Shown piece after piece: positions 37,107-47,804 of a stretch of 64,000 nucleotides of DNA (position 1 is the first letter of the stretch; each line of letters starts with the position of its first letter). Both the position numbers and the translations under genes were made by a program. The stretch is from assembly GCF_002925905.1 (NCBI RefSeq), contig NZ_PRDB01000021.1, positions 42,603-106,602 on the forward strand, in the 5' to 3' direction. The notes beneath the pieces are model-generated. The model was given only the letters and a program-made list of their open reading frames with translations. It was not told the origin of the DNA and ran no database searches. Origin of the DNA: Klebsiella michiganensis (lineage in GTDB: Bacteria > Pseudomonadota > Gammaproteobacteria > Enterobacterales > Enterobacteriaceae).

Positions 37107-37868
37107 ATGGTACTGAACGCCTTTGACCTTACGGGCAAGGTCGCTATCGTGACGGGTTGTGATACCGGGCTGGGCCAGGGAATGACGTTGGGCCTTGCGC
37201 AGGCCGGGTGCGATATCGTCGGCGTGAATCGCCGGATCCCCCATGAAACCGCAGAGAAGGTTCAGGCGCTGGGCCGACGCTTTACCGCTATTCAGGCCGA
37301 TTTGAGCCGGCAGGATGAGATTGAAACCATTGTCGATCGGGCCGTGGCCGCCATGGGCCGGGTAGATATTCTGGTCAACAATGCGGGAACCATCCGCCGC
37401 GCCGATGCGCTCTCCTTTAGCGAAAAAGACTGGGACGAGGTGATTAACCTGAATCTGAAGTCGGTGTTCTTTCTTTCACAGGCGGTCGCCAGGCAGTTCA
37501 TCGCGCAGGGCGACGGCGGGAAAATTGTTAATATTGCCTCAATGCTCTCCTTTCAGGGGGGGATTCGGGTACCCTCCTACACCGCGTCAAAAAGCGGCGT
37601 ACTGGGCATTACCCGCCTGATGGCCAACGAATGGGCGGGGCATCGCATCAACGTTAACGCCATTGCCCCGGGATACATGGCTACCAACAATACTCAGCAG
37701 TTGCGTGAAGACGCCGAGCGCAGCAAAGCGATTCTCGATCGTATTCCGGCCGGGCGCTGGGGCGTGCCGGATGACCTGCAGGGGCCGGTCGTTTTTCTCG
37801 CCTCCCGGGCGGCGGATTACATTAGCGGCTTTACGCTGGCGGTAGATGGCGGCTGGCTGGCACGCTGA
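37107..37868 (+). CDS. kduD: 2-dehydro-3-deoxy-D-gluconate 5-dehydrogenase (KduD-like SDR)
   Basis: 253-residue classical SDR. TGCDTGLGQGM cofactor motif (about 18-28), NNAGTIRR, catalytic Ser (SMLSFQGG) and YTASK. The N-terminus MVLNAFDLTGKVAIVTGCDTG is characteristic of KduD, which interconverts 2,5-diketo-3-deoxygluconate and KDG in pectin and hexuronate breakdown. AGAGGTG precedes the ATG. The usual partner kduI is not adjacent and no transporter is next to it, so it may be a second copy with a different ketose substrate. Inserted between hxpB and ydjM. Confidence 0.85.
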   Translation: MVLNAFDLTGKVAIVTGCDTGLGQGMTLGLAQAGCDIVGVNRRIPHETAEKVQALGRRFTAIQADLSRQDEIETIVDRAVAAMGRVDILVNNAGTIRRADALSFSEKDWDEVINLNLKSVFFLSQAVARQFIAQGDGGKIVNIASMLSFQGGIRVPSYTASKSGVLGITRLMANEWAGHRINVNAIAPGYMATNNTQQLREDAERSKAILDRIPAGRWGVPDDLQGPVVFLASRAADYISGFTLAVDGGWLAR

Positions 37869-37928
37869 TGTTTTTGTGACAAAGAGTTACACCGTCACCT
37901 CTTCCGCACACTGTATAAAAACCCTATA

Positions 37929-37944
37929 CTGTATGAATTGACAG
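37929..37944. promoter_or_regulatory. LexA box of ydjM
   Basis: CTGTATGAATTGACAG, a perfect CTGT-N8-ACAG SOS box within TACTGT...ACAGTT, 16 bases before the ydjM start and overlapping the -10-like TATACT. E. coli ydjM is LexA-controlled too. Confidence 0.9.
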
Positions 37945-37959
37945 TTTAGGGTGTTTATC

Positions 37960-38550
37960 ATGACGGCGGAAGGCCACCTCCTCTTCTCTATCGCCTGTGC
38001 GGTATTTGCGAAAAACGCGGAATTGACCCCCGTGCTGGCTCAGGGCGACTGGTGGCACATCGTTCCTTCCGCCATCCTGACCTGTCTGCTGCCGGATATC
38101 GATCACCCTAAGTCGTTTCTCGGTCAGCGATTAAGCTGGATATCAAAACCGATAGCGCGCGCCTTTGGCCATCGCGGCTTCACCCATAGCCTGCTGGTAG
38201 TCTTTGGCGCGGTCGCGATTTTCTCATTGAAAGTACCGGAAAGCTGGATAGTGCCGGCAGATGCGGTTCAGGGCCTGGTTCTTGGCTACCTTAGCCATAT
38301 TCTCGCCGACATGCTCACCCCGGCAGGCGTTCCGCTGCTCTGGCCCTGCCGCTGGCGTTTTCGCCTGCCCCTGCTTGCACCGCGCAAGGGTAACCAGCTG
38401 GAGCGCGCGCTGTGTATGGCGCTGTTTATCTATGCCGTATGGATGCCGCAAAACGTTGCCGAAAACAGCGCCATTCGCTGGTCATCGGACATGATTAATT
38501 CTTTGCAAACCACCTTTAATCGCTTAATTAGCCACCAGGCTGGACGATAA
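37960..38550 (+). CDS. ydjM: SOS-induced membrane protein YdjM (DUF457)
   Basis: 196 residues as in E. coli; MTAEGHLLFSIACAVF start. It belongs to the LexA-binding/metal-dependent hydrolase-like YdjM/YbcI family with conserved His/Asp motifs DIDHPKSF and GHRGFTHS and several hydrophobic helices. Catalytic activity has not been established. Induced by DNA damage through the upstream LexA box. Confidence 0.94.
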   Translation: MTAEGHLLFSIACAVFAKNAELTPVLAQGDWWHIVPSAILTCLLPDIDHPKSFLGQRLSWISKPIARAFGHRGFTHSLLVVFGAVAIFSLKVPESWIVPADAVQGLVLGYLSHILADMLTPAGVPLLWPCRWRFRLPLLAPRKGNQLERALCMALFIYAVWMPQNVAENSAIRWSSDMINSLQTTFNRLISHQAGR

Positions 38551-38684
38551 ACCAGCGAATTATTCAATTGGTTATAATCAATTCCATTTGAATATAAGTA
38601 ACGAATAACGCCTTCTGCTACCCTTGCCGTCATAAGAGCTGGTTATTGACCAGCCCGGTAATAAAAGATATCAGGAGAACGGGG

Positions 38685-40076
38685 ATGAACTTTCCATTAA
38701 TAGCGAACGTAGTCGTGTTCGCGGTTTTACTGTTGGCGCTGGCCCAAACCCGCCATAAACAGTGGAGCCTCGCTAAAAAAGTGCTGGTCGGTCTGGCGAT
38801 CGGCGTTGTCTTCGGCCTGGCGCTACAGCTTATCTATGGTTCCGACAGCCCGGTGCTGAAGGATTCTATCCAGTGGTTCAATATCGTCGGTAACGGCTAT
38901 GTTCAACTGCTGCAAATGATCGTCATGCCGCTGGTTTTCGCCTCCATTCTGAGCGCGGTCGCCCGTCTGCATAATGCCTCGCAGCTGGGTAAAATCAGCT
39001 TCCTCAGTATTGGAACCCTGCTGTTCACCACGCTGATTGCGGCGCTGGTCGGGGTGCTGGTCACTAATATGTTTGGCCTGACCGCCGAAGGGCTGGTTCA
39101 GGGCAGCGCGGAGACCGCCCGCCTCAACGCCATTCAGAGCAATTACGCCGGTAAAGTCGCGGACCTGAGCGTCCCGCAGCTGATCCTCTCTTTCGTACCG
39201 AAAAACCCGTTTGCCGATCTGACCGGCGCGAACCCAACGTCGATTATCAGCGTGGTTATCTTCGCCGCGTTCCTCGGCGTCGCGGCGCTGAAATTGCTGA
39301 AAGATGACGTCGCCAAAGGCCAGCGCGTACTCACCGCCATCGACACGCTGCAGAGTTGGGTAATGAAGCTGGTGCGCCTGGTGATGCAGTTAACGCCGTA
39401 CGGCGTGCTGGCGCTGATGACCAAGGTAGTCGCGGGCTCTAACCTGCAGGACATCATCAAGCTCGGCAGCTTCGTTATCGCCTCCTATATTGGTCTGGGC
39501 ATCATGTTCGTGGTGCACGGTCTGCTGCTTGCGGTCAACGGCGTGAGTCCTCTGAAGTACTTCCGTAAAGTCTGGCCGGTATTGACCTTCGCCTTTACCA
39601 GCCGCTCCAGCGCGGCGTCTATTCCGCTGAACGTGGAAGCGCAAACGCGTCGCCTGGGCGTGCCGGAGTCTATCGCCAGCTTCTCCGCATCGTTCGGCGC
39701 CACGATCGGGCAGAACGGCTGCGCGGGCCTCTATCCGGCGATGCTCGCCGTGATGGTCGCCCCTACCGTCGGTATTAACCCGCTCGATCCGCTGTGGATT
39801 GCGACGCTGGTGGGCATCGTGACCGTCAGTTCCGCCGGGGTCGCTGGCGTGGGCGGCGGCGCGACCTTTGCCGCCCTGATCGTCCTGCCGGCGATGGGCC
39901 TGCCGGTCACGCTGGTGGCGCTGCTGATCTCGGTTGAGCCGCTGATTGATATGGGCCGTACCGCGCTGAACGTAAGCGGTTCCATGACCGCCGGTACCCT
40001 GACCAGCCAGTGGCTGCGTCAAACCGATAAAGCTATTCTCGATAGCGAAGAAGACGCGGAGCTCGCGCACCGCTAA
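38685..40076 (+). CDS. tcyP: L-cystine sodium symporter TcyP (YdjN)
   Basis: High-affinity cystine importer of the dicarboxylate/amino acid:cation symporter (DAACS) family; in E. coli it is CysB-dependent and used under sulfur limitation. 463 residues as in E. coli; family signature [15 protein letters not shown] in the substrate-binding region (about 306-320), and [16 protein letters not shown] later. ATG at 38685 with AGGAGAACGGGG upstream; an earlier in-frame ATG at 38646 is not conserved. A GCTGGT/ACCAGC hairpin (38638-38654) lies in the leader. Confidence 0.96.
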   Translation: MNFPLIANVVVFAVLLLALAQTRHKQWSLAKKVLVGLAIGVVFGLALQLIYGSDSPVLKDSIQWFNIVGNGYVQLLQMIVMPLVFASILSAVARLHNASQLGKISFLSIGTLLFTTLIAALVGVLVTNMFGLTAEGLVQGSAETARLNAIQSNYAGKVADLSVPQLILSFVPKNPFADLTGANPTSIISVVIFAAFLGVAALKLLKDDVAKGQRVLTAIDTLQSWVMKLVRLVMQLTPYGVLALMTKVVAGSNLQDIIKLGSFVIASYIGLGIMFVVHGLLLAVNGVSPLKYFRKVWPVLTFAFTSRSSAASIPLNVEAQTRRLGVPESIASFSASFGATIGQNGCAGLYPAMLAVMVAPTVGINPLDPLWIATLVGIVTVSSAGVAGVGGGATFAALIVLPAMGLPVTLVALLISVEPLIDMGRTALNVSGSMTAGTLTSQWLRQTDKAILDSEEDAELAHR

Positions 40077-40102
40077 GCGGGCCCGCACTTCAGGTTATTA
40101 AA

Positions 40103-40138
40103 AACAAAAAACCGCTGATTTTCAGCGGTTTTTTTATT
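40103..40138. terminator. Bidirectional tcyP/cedA terminator
   Basis: ACCGCTGA / TCAGCGGT core (40111-40129) extended by A/T pairs on both sides: an A-rich run before it and TTTTTTT after it. It separates convergent tcyP and cedA. Confidence 0.85.
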
Positions 40139-40151
40139 GTGCCCGGCACAT

Positions 40152-40391
40152 TCAGGCGTCGATTTCACCTTCCTGCCTCATTTGCGTCGCCCAGCGCTGC
40201 GCCGCTTCCGGCACGTTAAACGGAGGGGAGCGACGAAAATGTTCGTCTATTAGCACAAAAGCAACATATTTACCCCGCAAAACCCAGACGTCGCGAAAAC
40301 CATCCATTTTGACGGCGTGTTCCGGCGGCGCAGGCTCGACTCGCGGCACGTAGCTAATGACCTGACGATTTTGTTGGCGAAGTGGTTTCAT
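40152..40391 (-). CDS. cedA: Cell division activator CedA
   Basis: 79-residue basic protein, MKPLRQQNRQVISYVPRVEPAPPEHAVKMDGFRDVW..., aligned over its full length with E. coli CedA (about 80 residues). CedA restores division after over-replication in dnaAcos mutants and binds RNA polymerase and DNA. The ATG at 40391 is chosen for homology; it has no strong ribosome site, and an in-frame ATG at 40553 would add 54 unconserved residues. Same neighbours (tcyP, katE) as in E. coli apart from loss of ydjO. Confidence 0.92.
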   Translation of the reverse strand: MKPLRQQNRQVISYVPRVEPAPPEHAVKMDGFRDVWVLRGKYVAFVLIDEHFRRSPPFNVPEAAQRWATQMRQEGEIDA

Positions 40392-40523
40392 CACAAATAG
40401 ATTCACTAAACACAGCGGGAAACAGAAACCCCTATCATAGCCGAAAAAGCCCCCTTTCGTCGCCCCCAGCTTGCGGCCCTTTAGTAGTAAAACTCTTATA
40501 AAAATATATTCTTGAAATGATGT

Positions 40524-40533
40524 TCTACAATTA
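40524..40533 (+). promoter_or_regulatory. Candidate sigma-S -10 of katE
   Basis: TCTACAATTA resembles the RpoS-preferred extended -10 (CTATACTTAA) and lies about 55 bases upstream of the katE start; katE is a classical RpoS gene. Assignment by position and partial match. Confidence 0.5.
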
Positions 40534-40587
40534 GAAGGGTTTTGGTTTAGCAACGACCATTTTCAGCAATGAAAGCAGGAGCGAGCA

Positions 40588-42846
40588 ATGTCTGATAAAC
40601 ACCATAACCCGCAACCCCATCAATCACCGGTTCACGACGACCGGGAAGCAAAACCAGGTCTGGATGCCTTAGCCCCCGAAGATCAGAACTGGCGGCCCAC
40701 GCCGCATCCCACCGCCCCAGGTGAAGAGCCGACCGCCCCGGGCAGTATGAAAGCCCCGGATACGCACAGCGAAAAGCTCGATGCCCTTGAAAAACAGCGT
40801 AAAGGCGGCGAGGATTTTGCGCTCACCACCAATCAGGGCGTACGCATCGCAGACGACCAGAACTCGCTGCGCGCGGGCAAACGCGGCCCCACGCTGCTGG
40901 AAGATTTTATCCTGCGCGAAAAAATCACCCATTTTGACCACGAGCGCATTCCTGAGAGGATCGTCCATGCCCGCGGCTCCGCTGCGCACGGCTATTTCCA
41001 GGCGTACAGCGATTTAAGCGATATCACCAAAGCGGCTTTCCTCTGCGATCCGCAGAAAAAAACGCCGGTCTTCGTCCGGTTTTCCACCGTTCAGGGCGGC
41101 GCAGGCTCCGCCGATACGGTGCGCGACATCCGCGGCTTTGCCACCAAGTTTTATACCGACGAGGGCATCTTTGACCTGGTCGGCAACAACACGCCGATCT
41201 TTTTTATTCAGGACGCGATCAAGTTCCCTGATTTCGTCCACGCGGTCAAACCCGAGCCGCACTGGGCCGTCCCGCAGGGGCAAAGCGCGCACGACACGTT
41301 CTGGGATTACGTCTCACTGCAGCCCGAAACGCTGCATAATGTGATGTGGGCGATGTCCGACCGCGGACTGCCCCGCAGCTACCGCACGATGGAAGGGTTC
41401 GGCATCCACACCTTCCGCCTGATTAACGCGGAAGGTAAAGCCACCTTCGTACGTTTTCACTGGAAGCCGGTCGCGGGCAAAGCCTCCCTGGTATGGGACG
41501 AGTCGCAAAAGCTGACCGGTCGCGATCCCGATTTCCACCGCCGTGATTTATGGGAAGCGATTGAAGCCGGCGATTATCCTGAGTACGAGCTGGGCTTACA
41601 GCTGATCCCGGAAGAGGACGAGTTTGCTTTTGATTTCGATCTGCTGGATCCCACCAAGCTGATTCCGGAAGCGCTGGTCCCGGTGCAGCGCGTCGGTAAG
41701 ATGGTCCTCAATCGCAACCCGGACAACTTCTTTGCCGAAAACGAACAGGCGGCCTTCCATCCAGGGCATATCGTTCCGGGGATAGACTTCAGCAACGATC
41801 CGCTGCTGCAGGGCCGACTCTTCTCCTATACCGATACGCAGATCAGCCGCCTCGGCGGGCCGAATTTCCATGAAATCCCGATCAATAAACCCACCTGCCC
41901 GTACCATAATTTCCAGCGCGACGGCATGCACCGGATGGATATTGATACCAACCCGGCAAACTATGAACCTAACTCCATCAACGATAACTGGCCGCGGGAG
42001 ACGCCGCCGGCCGCGAAACGCGGCGGCTTTGAATCCTGTGCCGAGCGGGTTGACGGGGAAAAAATTCGCCAGCGCAGTCCGTCGTTTGGCGAATATTACT
42101 CGCAGCCCCTGCTGTTCTGGCGTAGCCAGACGCCTATTGAGCAGCAGCATATTATCGACGGATTCAGCTTCGAGCTGAGCAAGGTCGTCAGGGAGTGGAT
42201 CCGCGAGCGGGTGGTCGATCAGCTGGCGCATATCGACCTGCAGCTGGCTCAGGCGGTGGGTAAAAATCTGGGTATTGAGCTCACCGACGAACAGCGCAGC
42301 ATCACGCCGCCGCCGGATGTTAACGGTCTGAAAAAGGATCCTACGTTAAGCCTGTACGCTATTCCCAGCGGTGACGTAAAAGGCCGGGTGGTAGCGGTAC
42401 TGCTTAACGATCGTCCGGTCGCCAAAGAGCTCCTGACGCTGCTCAAGGCGCTCAAAGCGCACGGGGTGCATGCCAAATTACTCTATTCCCGAATGGGGAA
42501 AGTGCAGGCCGATGACGGCACCGAGCTGTCGGTGGCCGGGACCTTTGCCGGGTCGCCATCGCTTACCGTGGACGCGGTCATTGTTCCCGGCGGCGATCTG
42601 CAAAGCCTGAGCAACAATGGTGATTTCCACTACTACCTGCTGGAAGCCTATAAACACCTGAAGCCGATTCTGCTGGCAGGCGATGCCCGGCAGTGCAAAG
42701 CGCCGCTGCAGGTTGCCAGTCAGGGGGAAGAAGGCATCGTTGAGACGGACGCCATCGATAATGCGTCGGTGGATGCGCTGATTACCCTGATGGCGGCGCA
42801 TCGGGTGTGGTCGAGAAGCGCCAAAATCTCCGCGATCCCGGCGTAA
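40588..42846 (+). CDS. katE: Catalase HPII
   Basis: Large-subunit stationary-phase catalase that decomposes hydrogen peroxide using heme d. 752 residues (E. coli 753): disordered N-terminal arm, catalase core with catalytic His127 in [14 protein letters not shown] and heme-ligand Tyr in [15 protein letters not shown] (about 414), and a flavodoxin-like DJ-1/PfpI-type domain from about residue 590 on. AGGAGCGAGCA precedes the ATG. Convergent with chbG across a shared terminator. Confidence 0.98.
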   Translation: MSDKHHNPQPHQSPVHDDREAKPGLDALAPEDQNWRPTPHPTAPGEEPTAPGSMKAPDTHSEKLDALEKQRKGGEDFALTTNQGVRIADDQNSLRAGKRGPTLLEDFILREKITHFDHERIPERIVHARGSAAHGYFQAYSDLSDITKAAFLCDPQKKTPVFVRFSTVQGGAGSADTVRDIRGFATKFYTDEGIFDLVGNNTPIFFIQDAIKFPDFVHAVKPEPHWAVPQGQSAHDTFWDYVSLQPETLHNVMWAMSDRGLPRSYRTMEGFGIHTFRLINAEGKATFVRFHWKPVAGKASLVWDESQKLTGRDPDFHRRDLWEAIEAGDYPEYELGLQLIPEEDEFAFDFDLLDPTKLIPEALVPVQRVGKMVLNRNPDNFFAENEQAAFHPGHIVPGIDFSNDPLLQGRLFSYTDTQISRLGGPNFHEIPINKPTCPYHNFQRDGMHRMDIDTNPANYEPNSINDNWPRETPPAAKRGGFESCAERVDGEKIRQRSPSFGEYYSQPLLFWRSQTPIEQQHIIDGFSFELSKVVREWIRERVVDQLAHIDLQLAQAVGKNLGIELTDEQRSITPPPDVNGLKKDPTLSLYAIPSGDVKGRVVAVLLNDRPVAKELLTLLKALKAHGVHAKLLYSRMGKVQADDGTELSVAGTFAGSPSLTVDAVIVPGGDLQSLSNNGDFHYYLLEAYKHLKPILLAGDARQCKAPLQVASQGEEGIVETDAIDNASVDALITLMAAHRVWSRSAKISAIPA

Positions 42847-42874
42847 AAAAAGCCCGGCATTTCTGCCGGGCTTC
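42845..42874. terminator. Shared katE/chb terminator
   Basis: AGCCCGGCA / TGCCGGGCT (42851-42859, 42864-42872), loop TTTC. On minus it is followed by TTTTTTTAC, an excellent terminator for the chb operon; on plus it is followed by TCTCACTTC, a weaker one for katE. Confidence 0.85.
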
Positions 42875-42888
42875 TCACTTCTCTTTAC

Positions 42889-43647
42889 TTACACATCGCG
42901 ATAGGTGCCGAGCCGGTAGCCGCGCTCGGCAATCGCATACTTCAGCGACTCGGCGGTGAGCACGTCCAGTTCGGTCAGGCGCGGGTAGCAATAGGCGCTA
43001 CCCATAATCGTGTTATCAACGAACGCCGGGTGGCACATCACCTCCAGCGATCGCTCATCACGCTGGATAGAGGCATCCAGGGTTTGCAGAAACAGCGCTT
43101 CCGAAACCCCTTCCCCGTAAAACTCGCTGGTAAAGCCGTCGCTGCTGCGCGCCGCATCCTGCGCTAAACCTGACAGCGTCGCCAGCTGCCGATCGATCCG
43201 CAGCGCCACCCCCTTTTCGCGCGCAAAGGCCGCGACGATGGGGTAAATCTGCGCAATCATATGCACATGGTGATGGCTGTCGATATGCGTCGGCTCATGG
43301 CCAAACAGCTCGACAAAGCGCCGGTACTGGCACTCCAGCTCGTGCGCGATCTCATCCAGCGGCAGGCTATCCTCTTCCGCCATCTGCCAAATCCACTTAC
43401 CGAGACGACCTTCGCGGGTTAAGCCCGGCATCGCCGACAGCGGTTCGCCCAGCGTCAGGACAAAGTGCATCCCCACCGCCAGCTCAGGGACGCAGCGGCT
43501 AAGCTGGGCAGCGTGGCCGATCGCCGCGCCGTTGACCAGCGCCGTCGTGGAGGTGACCAGACCGTTCTTGCAGGCTTCGATAATGCCGTAGTTTTGCCCT
43601 TTGCTGAGGCCAAAATCATCGGCATTGACGATTAACACGCGTTCCAT
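42889..43647 (-). CDS. chbG: Chitooligosaccharide deacetylase ChbG (YdjC family)
   Basis: Removes one acetyl group from chitobiose 6-phosphate and chitotriose 6-phosphate, making the true inducer for ChbR and a substrate for ChbF. 252 residues with YdjC-family metal motifs: [15 protein letters not shown] at the N-terminus and HIDSHHHVH (about 123-131). Last gene of the chb operon, 12 bases after chbF. Confidence 0.94.
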   Translation of the reverse strand: MERVLIVNADDFGLSKGQNYGIIEACKNGLVTSTTALVNGAAIGHAAQLSRCVPELAVGMHFVLTLGEPLSAMPGLTREGRLGKWIWQMAEEDSLPLDEIAHELECQYRRFVELFGHEPTHIDSHHHVHMIAQIYPIVAAFAREKGVALRIDRQLATLSGLAQDAARSSDGFTSEFYGEGVSEALFLQTLDASIQRDERSLEVMCHPAFVDNTIMGSAYCYPRLTELDVLTAESLKYAIAERGYRLGTYRDV

Positions 43648-43659
43648 AAGCCGCTCCCG

Positions 43660-45006
43660 TTACTGTTTCAGTTTTTCGATAGTCGCCGCAAAGTTTGGCA
43701 GCCACTGCTCGTGCGCAAGGATCATCTCACGCGCCAGCTGTTCGGCGTCACGATCGGAGTGGATCAGCGGGCTCAGGTTAAGCGCCAGCAGCACGTCATC
43801 CAGTTTACCGCTGATTGCCGCTTCGCTGGCCGCGACTTCAAAGCCTTTAATGGTGTAAATCAGCCCCAGCACTTTTTCGTCGAAATGCGTGATGCGCGGC
43901 GTCGGTTTCGCACCGTCGCGACCCAGCGTACAGGTCATCTCGACCGCCCAGTCGGCCGGGATGTTATCCACGTGGCCATGGTGCGGCACGTTCACGTAAT
44001 GTTCGGCCTGCTTATCATTGTAAATGGCGTTAATCACTTCACAGGCCGCGTCGGAGTAATACGCCCCGCCGCGCTGTTCCAGCTCTTTTGGTTTAACGTT
44101 CAGATCCGGATCTTTGTACAGCTCAAACAGCTGTTTCTCAACCTTCTGCACCACCTGCGCGCGGGCGCCGCCTTTGTAGTACTCGCCCATTTCAATCGCC
44201 AGCATCTCTTTTGGCTTAAAGTAGTAGAGCAGATAGGAACAAGGGATCAGGCGCAGCGAACGGAGCAGTCCTTCGCTAAACGGCAAATCAAAGATATTTT
44301 TCACCGAGTTTGCGCTCAATCGACCCGACGCCACGCCATCAAGCAGCTCGTCAAAGCGCGAAACGCCGTTGACCAGCACATCCCGCACGAACACCAGATG
44401 ATTCAGACCAAACAGATCGATATTGAGCTCATCGCTCGGGCTCAGCTTCAGCACATCGGTGATAAACATCTTCATACCGATAGGAATATTGCATACGCCG
44501 ATAAAGCGCTTAAAGCCGGTATGACGATAAACCGCTTCGGTCACCATGCCCGCCGGGTTGGTAAAGTTAATCACCCAGGCGTTCGGACAGACTTCCTGCA
44601 CATCTTTCACAATGTCAAAAATGACCGGAATGGTGCGCAGACCTTTAAACAGTCCACCCGCGCCGTTGGTTTCCTGGCCTAAATAGCCGTGGCTCAGCGG
44701 AATACGCTCATCCTTTTCGCGCGCCTTAAGCTGGCCGACGCGCAGCTGGGTGGTGACGAAATCTGCGCCTTCCAGCGCCGCGCGGCGATCGAGGGTCTTG
44801 TAGACTTTCATCGGGACGCCGGCTTTTTCCACCATGCGCTGGCACAGCGCATGGATAATATCGAGCTTTTCCTGCCCTTCCGCGACGTCCACCAGCCACA
44901 GTTCGCTAATCGGCAGTTCATGATAACGCTTCAGGAATCCTTCCAGTAATTCCGGGGTATAGCTGCTGCCGCCGCCGATAGTCACTACCTTCAATTTCTG
45001 GCTCAT
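43660..45006 (-). CDS. chbF: 6-phospho-beta-glucosidase ChbF (GH4)
   Basis: NAD- and metal-dependent family 4 glycosidase that cleaves phosphorylated chitobiose/cellobiose after PTS uptake. 448 residues; N-terminal Rossmann motif TIGGGSSYTPELLEG (about 9-23), NFTNPAGMVTEAV, and metal-site residues in the VCNIPIGM region (about 170-177). AAGGGAGAAAAAG precedes the ATG. Confidence 0.95.
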   Translation of the reverse strand: MSQKLKVVTIGGGSSYTPELLEGFLKRYHELPISELWLVDVAEGQEKLDIIHALCQRMVEKAGVPMKVYKTLDRRAALEGADFVTTQLRVGQLKAREKDERIPLSHGYLGQETNGAGGLFKGLRTIPVIFDIVKDVQEVCPNAWVINFTNPAGMVTEAVYRHTGFKRFIGVCNIPIGMKMFITDVLKLSPSDELNIDLFGLNHLVFVRDVLVNGVSRFDELLDGVASGRLSANSVKNIFDLPFSEGLLRSLRLIPCSYLLYYFKPKEMLAIEMGEYYKGGARAQVVQKVEKQLFELYKDPDLNVKPKELEQRGGAYYSDAACEVINAIYNDKQAEHYVNVPHHGHVDNIPADWAVEMTCTLGRDGAKPTPRITHFDEKVLGLIYTIKGFEVAASEAAISGKLDDVLLALNLSPLIHSDRDAEQLAREMILAHEQWLPNFAATIEKLKQ

Positions 45007-45108
45007 CTTTTTCTCCCTTGCGGATAGCGCGTATGCGGCACCCGCTCTCCGTTTAAATACGGACAGTTAATTTGAATATTTAGACCGCGCGGACTATTCC
45101 GCGCCCGG

Positions 45109-45948
45109 TTAATTAATACTGGTGAGGTGTTTCCGATAGCTGCTGGGGGTAAAAGAAGTCAGCTTCTTGAATGTTTTAATAAACAGACTTGGGCTACTGT
45201 ACCCCGACTCATAGGCGATATCGGTCACCGAGTAGTTGGTTATCTCCAGCTGTTTTTTGGCGAAGTTGATGCGAATATCGTTAATCATCTGCATCGGCGT
45301 TTTGGCATAATAACGCTGGGTGGCCCGGGTTAAGTATTCCTGAGTTTTCCCGGAAAGCTCGACCATATTTTCCAGCGCCCCCTCGCCAAATTTAAGCTTA
45401 TCGTGCATACCCTCAACGGTATTTTTTAACCATTGCGGAATAACGTCTTCCGTAGGTTCTTCACGATAATGCCGCAAACGATTCAGGGTGTAAAAAGACA
45501 CCAGCTCGATAAATTCGTCGAATTCAGTTTCGCGAAAATTCAGTGATGCAATAACCGACTCAATATAACTGAGAAAAGTACTTTTAACGGCATAGACCTG
45601 TGAGGCGACCAGACCAAACGGCAGCAGCGGCAGATAGTGTTTCTCAAAGAAACTTTTGCTGATGCCAACGTTAAGAATGCGCGTCGCACCAAATTCATAA
45701 AAACTCTGGTGATGCGACCCCATTGGGATGAAGACAAAATCCCCGCGCTCCAGCAGCACCCGCTTGCCATTAATAACCTGATAATAGCGCCCGGTTAAAA
45801 CGATGGTGTACTCGTAGTAATCATGCTGGTGAAGCCCGCTTACGCTCTCCGTTTTGTTATAGATGACCACATGAAAGTTCTTGCCGTTAAAGAGTTGTTG
45901 CTCCCGGGCGGTACTGATTTCAGTGGTCATCATCTTTGGCTGCCTCAT
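45109..45948 (-). CDS. chbR: Dual activator/repressor of the chb operon, AraC family
   Basis: 279 residues: N-terminal cupin sensor (about 20-110, [20 protein letters not shown]) and C-terminal AraC HTH pair (about 175-275, [34 protein letters not shown]). With NagC it represses chb without inducer and with CRP activates it when deacetylated chitobiose phosphate is present. The start at 45948 gives the same N-terminal length as E. coli ChbR. 12 bases after chbA; 102 bases precede chbF. Confidence 0.95.
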   Translation of the reverse strand: MRQPKMMTTEISTAREQQLFNGKNFHVVIYNKTESVSGLHQHDYYEYTIVLTGRYYQVINGKRVLLERGDFVFIPMGSHHQSFYEFGATRILNVGISKSFFEKHYLPLLPFGLVASQVYAVKSTFLSYIESVIASLNFRETEFDEFIELVSFYTLNRLRHYREEPTEDVIPQWLKNTVEGMHDKLKFGEGALENMVELSGKTQEYLTRATQRYYAKTPMQMINDIRINFAKKQLEITNYSVTDIAYESGYSSPSLFIKTFKKLTSFTPSSYRKHLTSIN

Positions 45949-45960
45949 CGTGTCGATGAC

Positions 45961-46308
45961 CTATTGTACCTTCTCGTGCAGCTCAATCAATTCGGCAACC
46001 AGCTCACGAGCCAGCATTGAGGTCATCAGATGATCCTGCGCATGAACCAGCACCAGGCTCACCTTCATTTTGCCTTCACCCTCATCGCTCTCAATCAGCT
46101 GCGTCTGCACAAGGTGCGCTTCGCTCAGCGCCATGCGCGACTGTTCCATCATCGTTTTCGCCGCCTCGAAATCTCCCTGCTTTGCCTGCTTCAGCGCGGC
46201 ATAAGCCAGGCTGCGCGCTTGACCGGAGTTGATAATCAGCCCCATCACCACCTCTTCGAGGTCGTTTACCGCGGTCTCTTCTGCTGCGATGTTATCCAGA
46301 TCAAACAT
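45961..46308 (-). CDS. chbA: PTS IIA component for N,N'-diacetylchitobiose
   Basis: Phosphotransfer protein of the lactose/cellobiose PTS family. 115 residues, all-helical; phospho-accepting His89 in LVLVHAQDHLM. ATG at 46308 is chosen: AAGGGAG precedes it and MFDLDNI matches E. coli MMDLDNI; an in-frame start at 46359 overlaps the chbC-chbA gap. Confidence 0.96.
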   Translation of the reverse strand: MFDLDNIAAEETAVNDLEEVVMGLIINSGQARSLAYAALKQAKQGDFEAAKTMMEQSRMALSEAHLVQTQLIESDEGEGKMKVSLVLVHAQDHLMTSMLARELVAELIELHEKVQ

Positions 46309-46361
46309 AATGACTCCCTTATTTCCAGGACGGTACGGGAAATCTCCCGTACCGCTCAATG

Positions 46362-47720
46362 TTAGAATTTCAGTGCGTTAGCGATATCTTCTTCGCTCTC
46401 TTCCTGCTCAATGACGCCCTGCGCTTTGTTGGAAATCACCACAAACGGCAGGTAGACCAGGGTGGACACGGCAAGGTTGAACAGGGCCAGCAGCAGAGCG
46501 GCTACGCTACCGTTGGTGTTAAAGAAGGCGCCTAAACCGGTCGGCATGGTCCACGGCGCGATATTGGTAATCGGCGGGATGATGCCCAGGGTATAAGCCG
46601 TCATGGTGATAGCCGCCAGCAGAGGCTGAATCAGAATGAAGGGGATAAACATCACCGGGTTCATAATGATCGGCAGACCGAACAGGATTGGCTCGTTAAT
46701 CTGGAAGATGCCTGACGGCAGCGCCAGTTTCGCCACCTGACGATGATCCTCACGACGTGAAGCGATAAAGATGGCGATGATTAAGCCCAGAGTCGCGCCG
46801 GTACCGCCAAGGAAGATGTAGGAATCCAGCATCGGCTTGGCCCACATATGGAAGCTCTTACCCGCGGCCAGCGCGGCCTCGACGGAACCGTACTGCTGGT
46901 AGGTTGCAATGTTTTCCAGCGCCCACGGCGTCATGATTCCGCTATCCAGCGCTGACAGCGCCAGCGACCCGTGTACGCCGAAGAACCACAGCAGCGAGGT
47001 GAAAATGACGTATGCCCAGCCTACGACGGCGCCCATTGAAGCCAGCGGCGTGGAGATAGTGTCCATGATGATCTGGTGGAAGTTAGTCCCCCAGTGGGTC
47101 AACGCCCAGGAGATAATCCCCATAATCGAGAGGATGATAAAGGCCGGGATGACCGCAGAGAATGAACGGGAAACCGAAGCCGGCACGCTGGACGGCAGCG
47201 TAATCACCCAGTTGCGATGCACGATAAAGGTGAACATCTCGGCAACGACCAGCCCGATGACAATACCAGAAATGATATTGGCGCCGCCTAACCAGTTCGC
47301 ACCCACGGCGTAGGCTTCACCGACGCTATAAGGCGTGACGGTCATAAATGCCGCAACGGCCAGTAAACCGGCGGCCATCGGGTCTACTCTCCGCTCCTCA
47401 GCTAAAGCGGAGCCAATAAAGAAAGGCGCCATGAGCGACATAATGCCAAGCGTACCGTTATAAACGTTACCGCCGATAGCTTTAAAACCGTTAAGCGTTT
47501 CTATTGTAGACGCATCCAGACGGATGCCCATTGAATAAAAGAATGAGCCGTCGCCAAAGCTCAAAAATACGTTGTTAATTAAAACAAACATCGCCCCGGC
47601 TAGCGTCAATGGCATTAACTTAATAAAGCCGTTTTTAATTGCATTGACGTGGGGCTGCCTTCCTATTTTGACGGCAAAAGGCAGGAGTACCTTTTCAAGC
47701 GAGTCAATCACTTTACTCAT
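46362..47720 (-). CDS. chbC: PTS IIC component for N,N'-diacetylchitobiose
   Basis: Inner-membrane channel of the chitobiose PTS, 452 residues, about ten transmembrane segments. Starts [42 protein letters not shown] and includes the conserved substrate-site stretch [19 protein letters not shown]. The 167-base gap before it carries a ChiX site and a hairpin, allowing different levels of chbB and chbC. Confidence 0.96.
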   Translation of the reverse strand: MSKVIDSLEKVLLPFAVKIGRQPHVNAIKNGFIKLMPLTLAGAMFVLINNVFLSFGDGSFFYSMGIRLDASTIETLNGFKAIGGNVYNGTLGIMSLMAPFFIGSALAEERRVDPMAAGLLAVAAFMTVTPYSVGEAYAVGANWLGGANIISGIVIGLVVAEMFTFIVHRNWVITLPSSVPASVSRSFSAVIPAFIILSIMGIISWALTHWGTNFHQIIMDTISTPLASMGAVVGWAYVIFTSLLWFFGVHGSLALSALDSGIMTPWALENIATYQQYGSVEAALAAGKSFHMWAKPMLDSYIFLGGTGATLGLIIAIFIASRREDHRQVAKLALPSGIFQINEPILFGLPIIMNPVMFIPFILIQPLLAAITMTAYTLGIIPPITNIAPWTMPTGLGAFFNTNGSVAALLLALFNLAVSTLVYLPFVVISNKAQGVIEQEESEEDIANALKF

Positions 47721-47767
47721 AATAAATACCCTTTAAGGCCGCAATATAGTCACTGCGGCAATGATAG

Positions 47768-47788
47768 ATGAAATTACTCTTTGACGGG
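47768..47788 (-). promoter_or_regulatory. ChiX small-RNA pairing site in the chbB-chbC intergenic RNA
   Basis: On the chb transcript, CCCGTCAAAGAG followed by TAATTTCAT is complementary to the ChiX seed region as I recall it (E. coli ChiX contains ATGAAATTCCTCTTTGACGG) at 20 of 21 positions. In E. coli and Salmonella this intergenic site acts as a decoy that traps ChiX when chb is transcribed, freeing the chitoporin mRNA. Confidence 0.8.
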
Positions 47789-47804
47789 AAAATAAACTCT
47801 GGGT

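Noticed and set aside
43711..44682. Plus-strand open frame of 323 codons opposite chbF
   Set aside because: Shadow of a full-length conserved GH4 gene; no ribosome site or domain.
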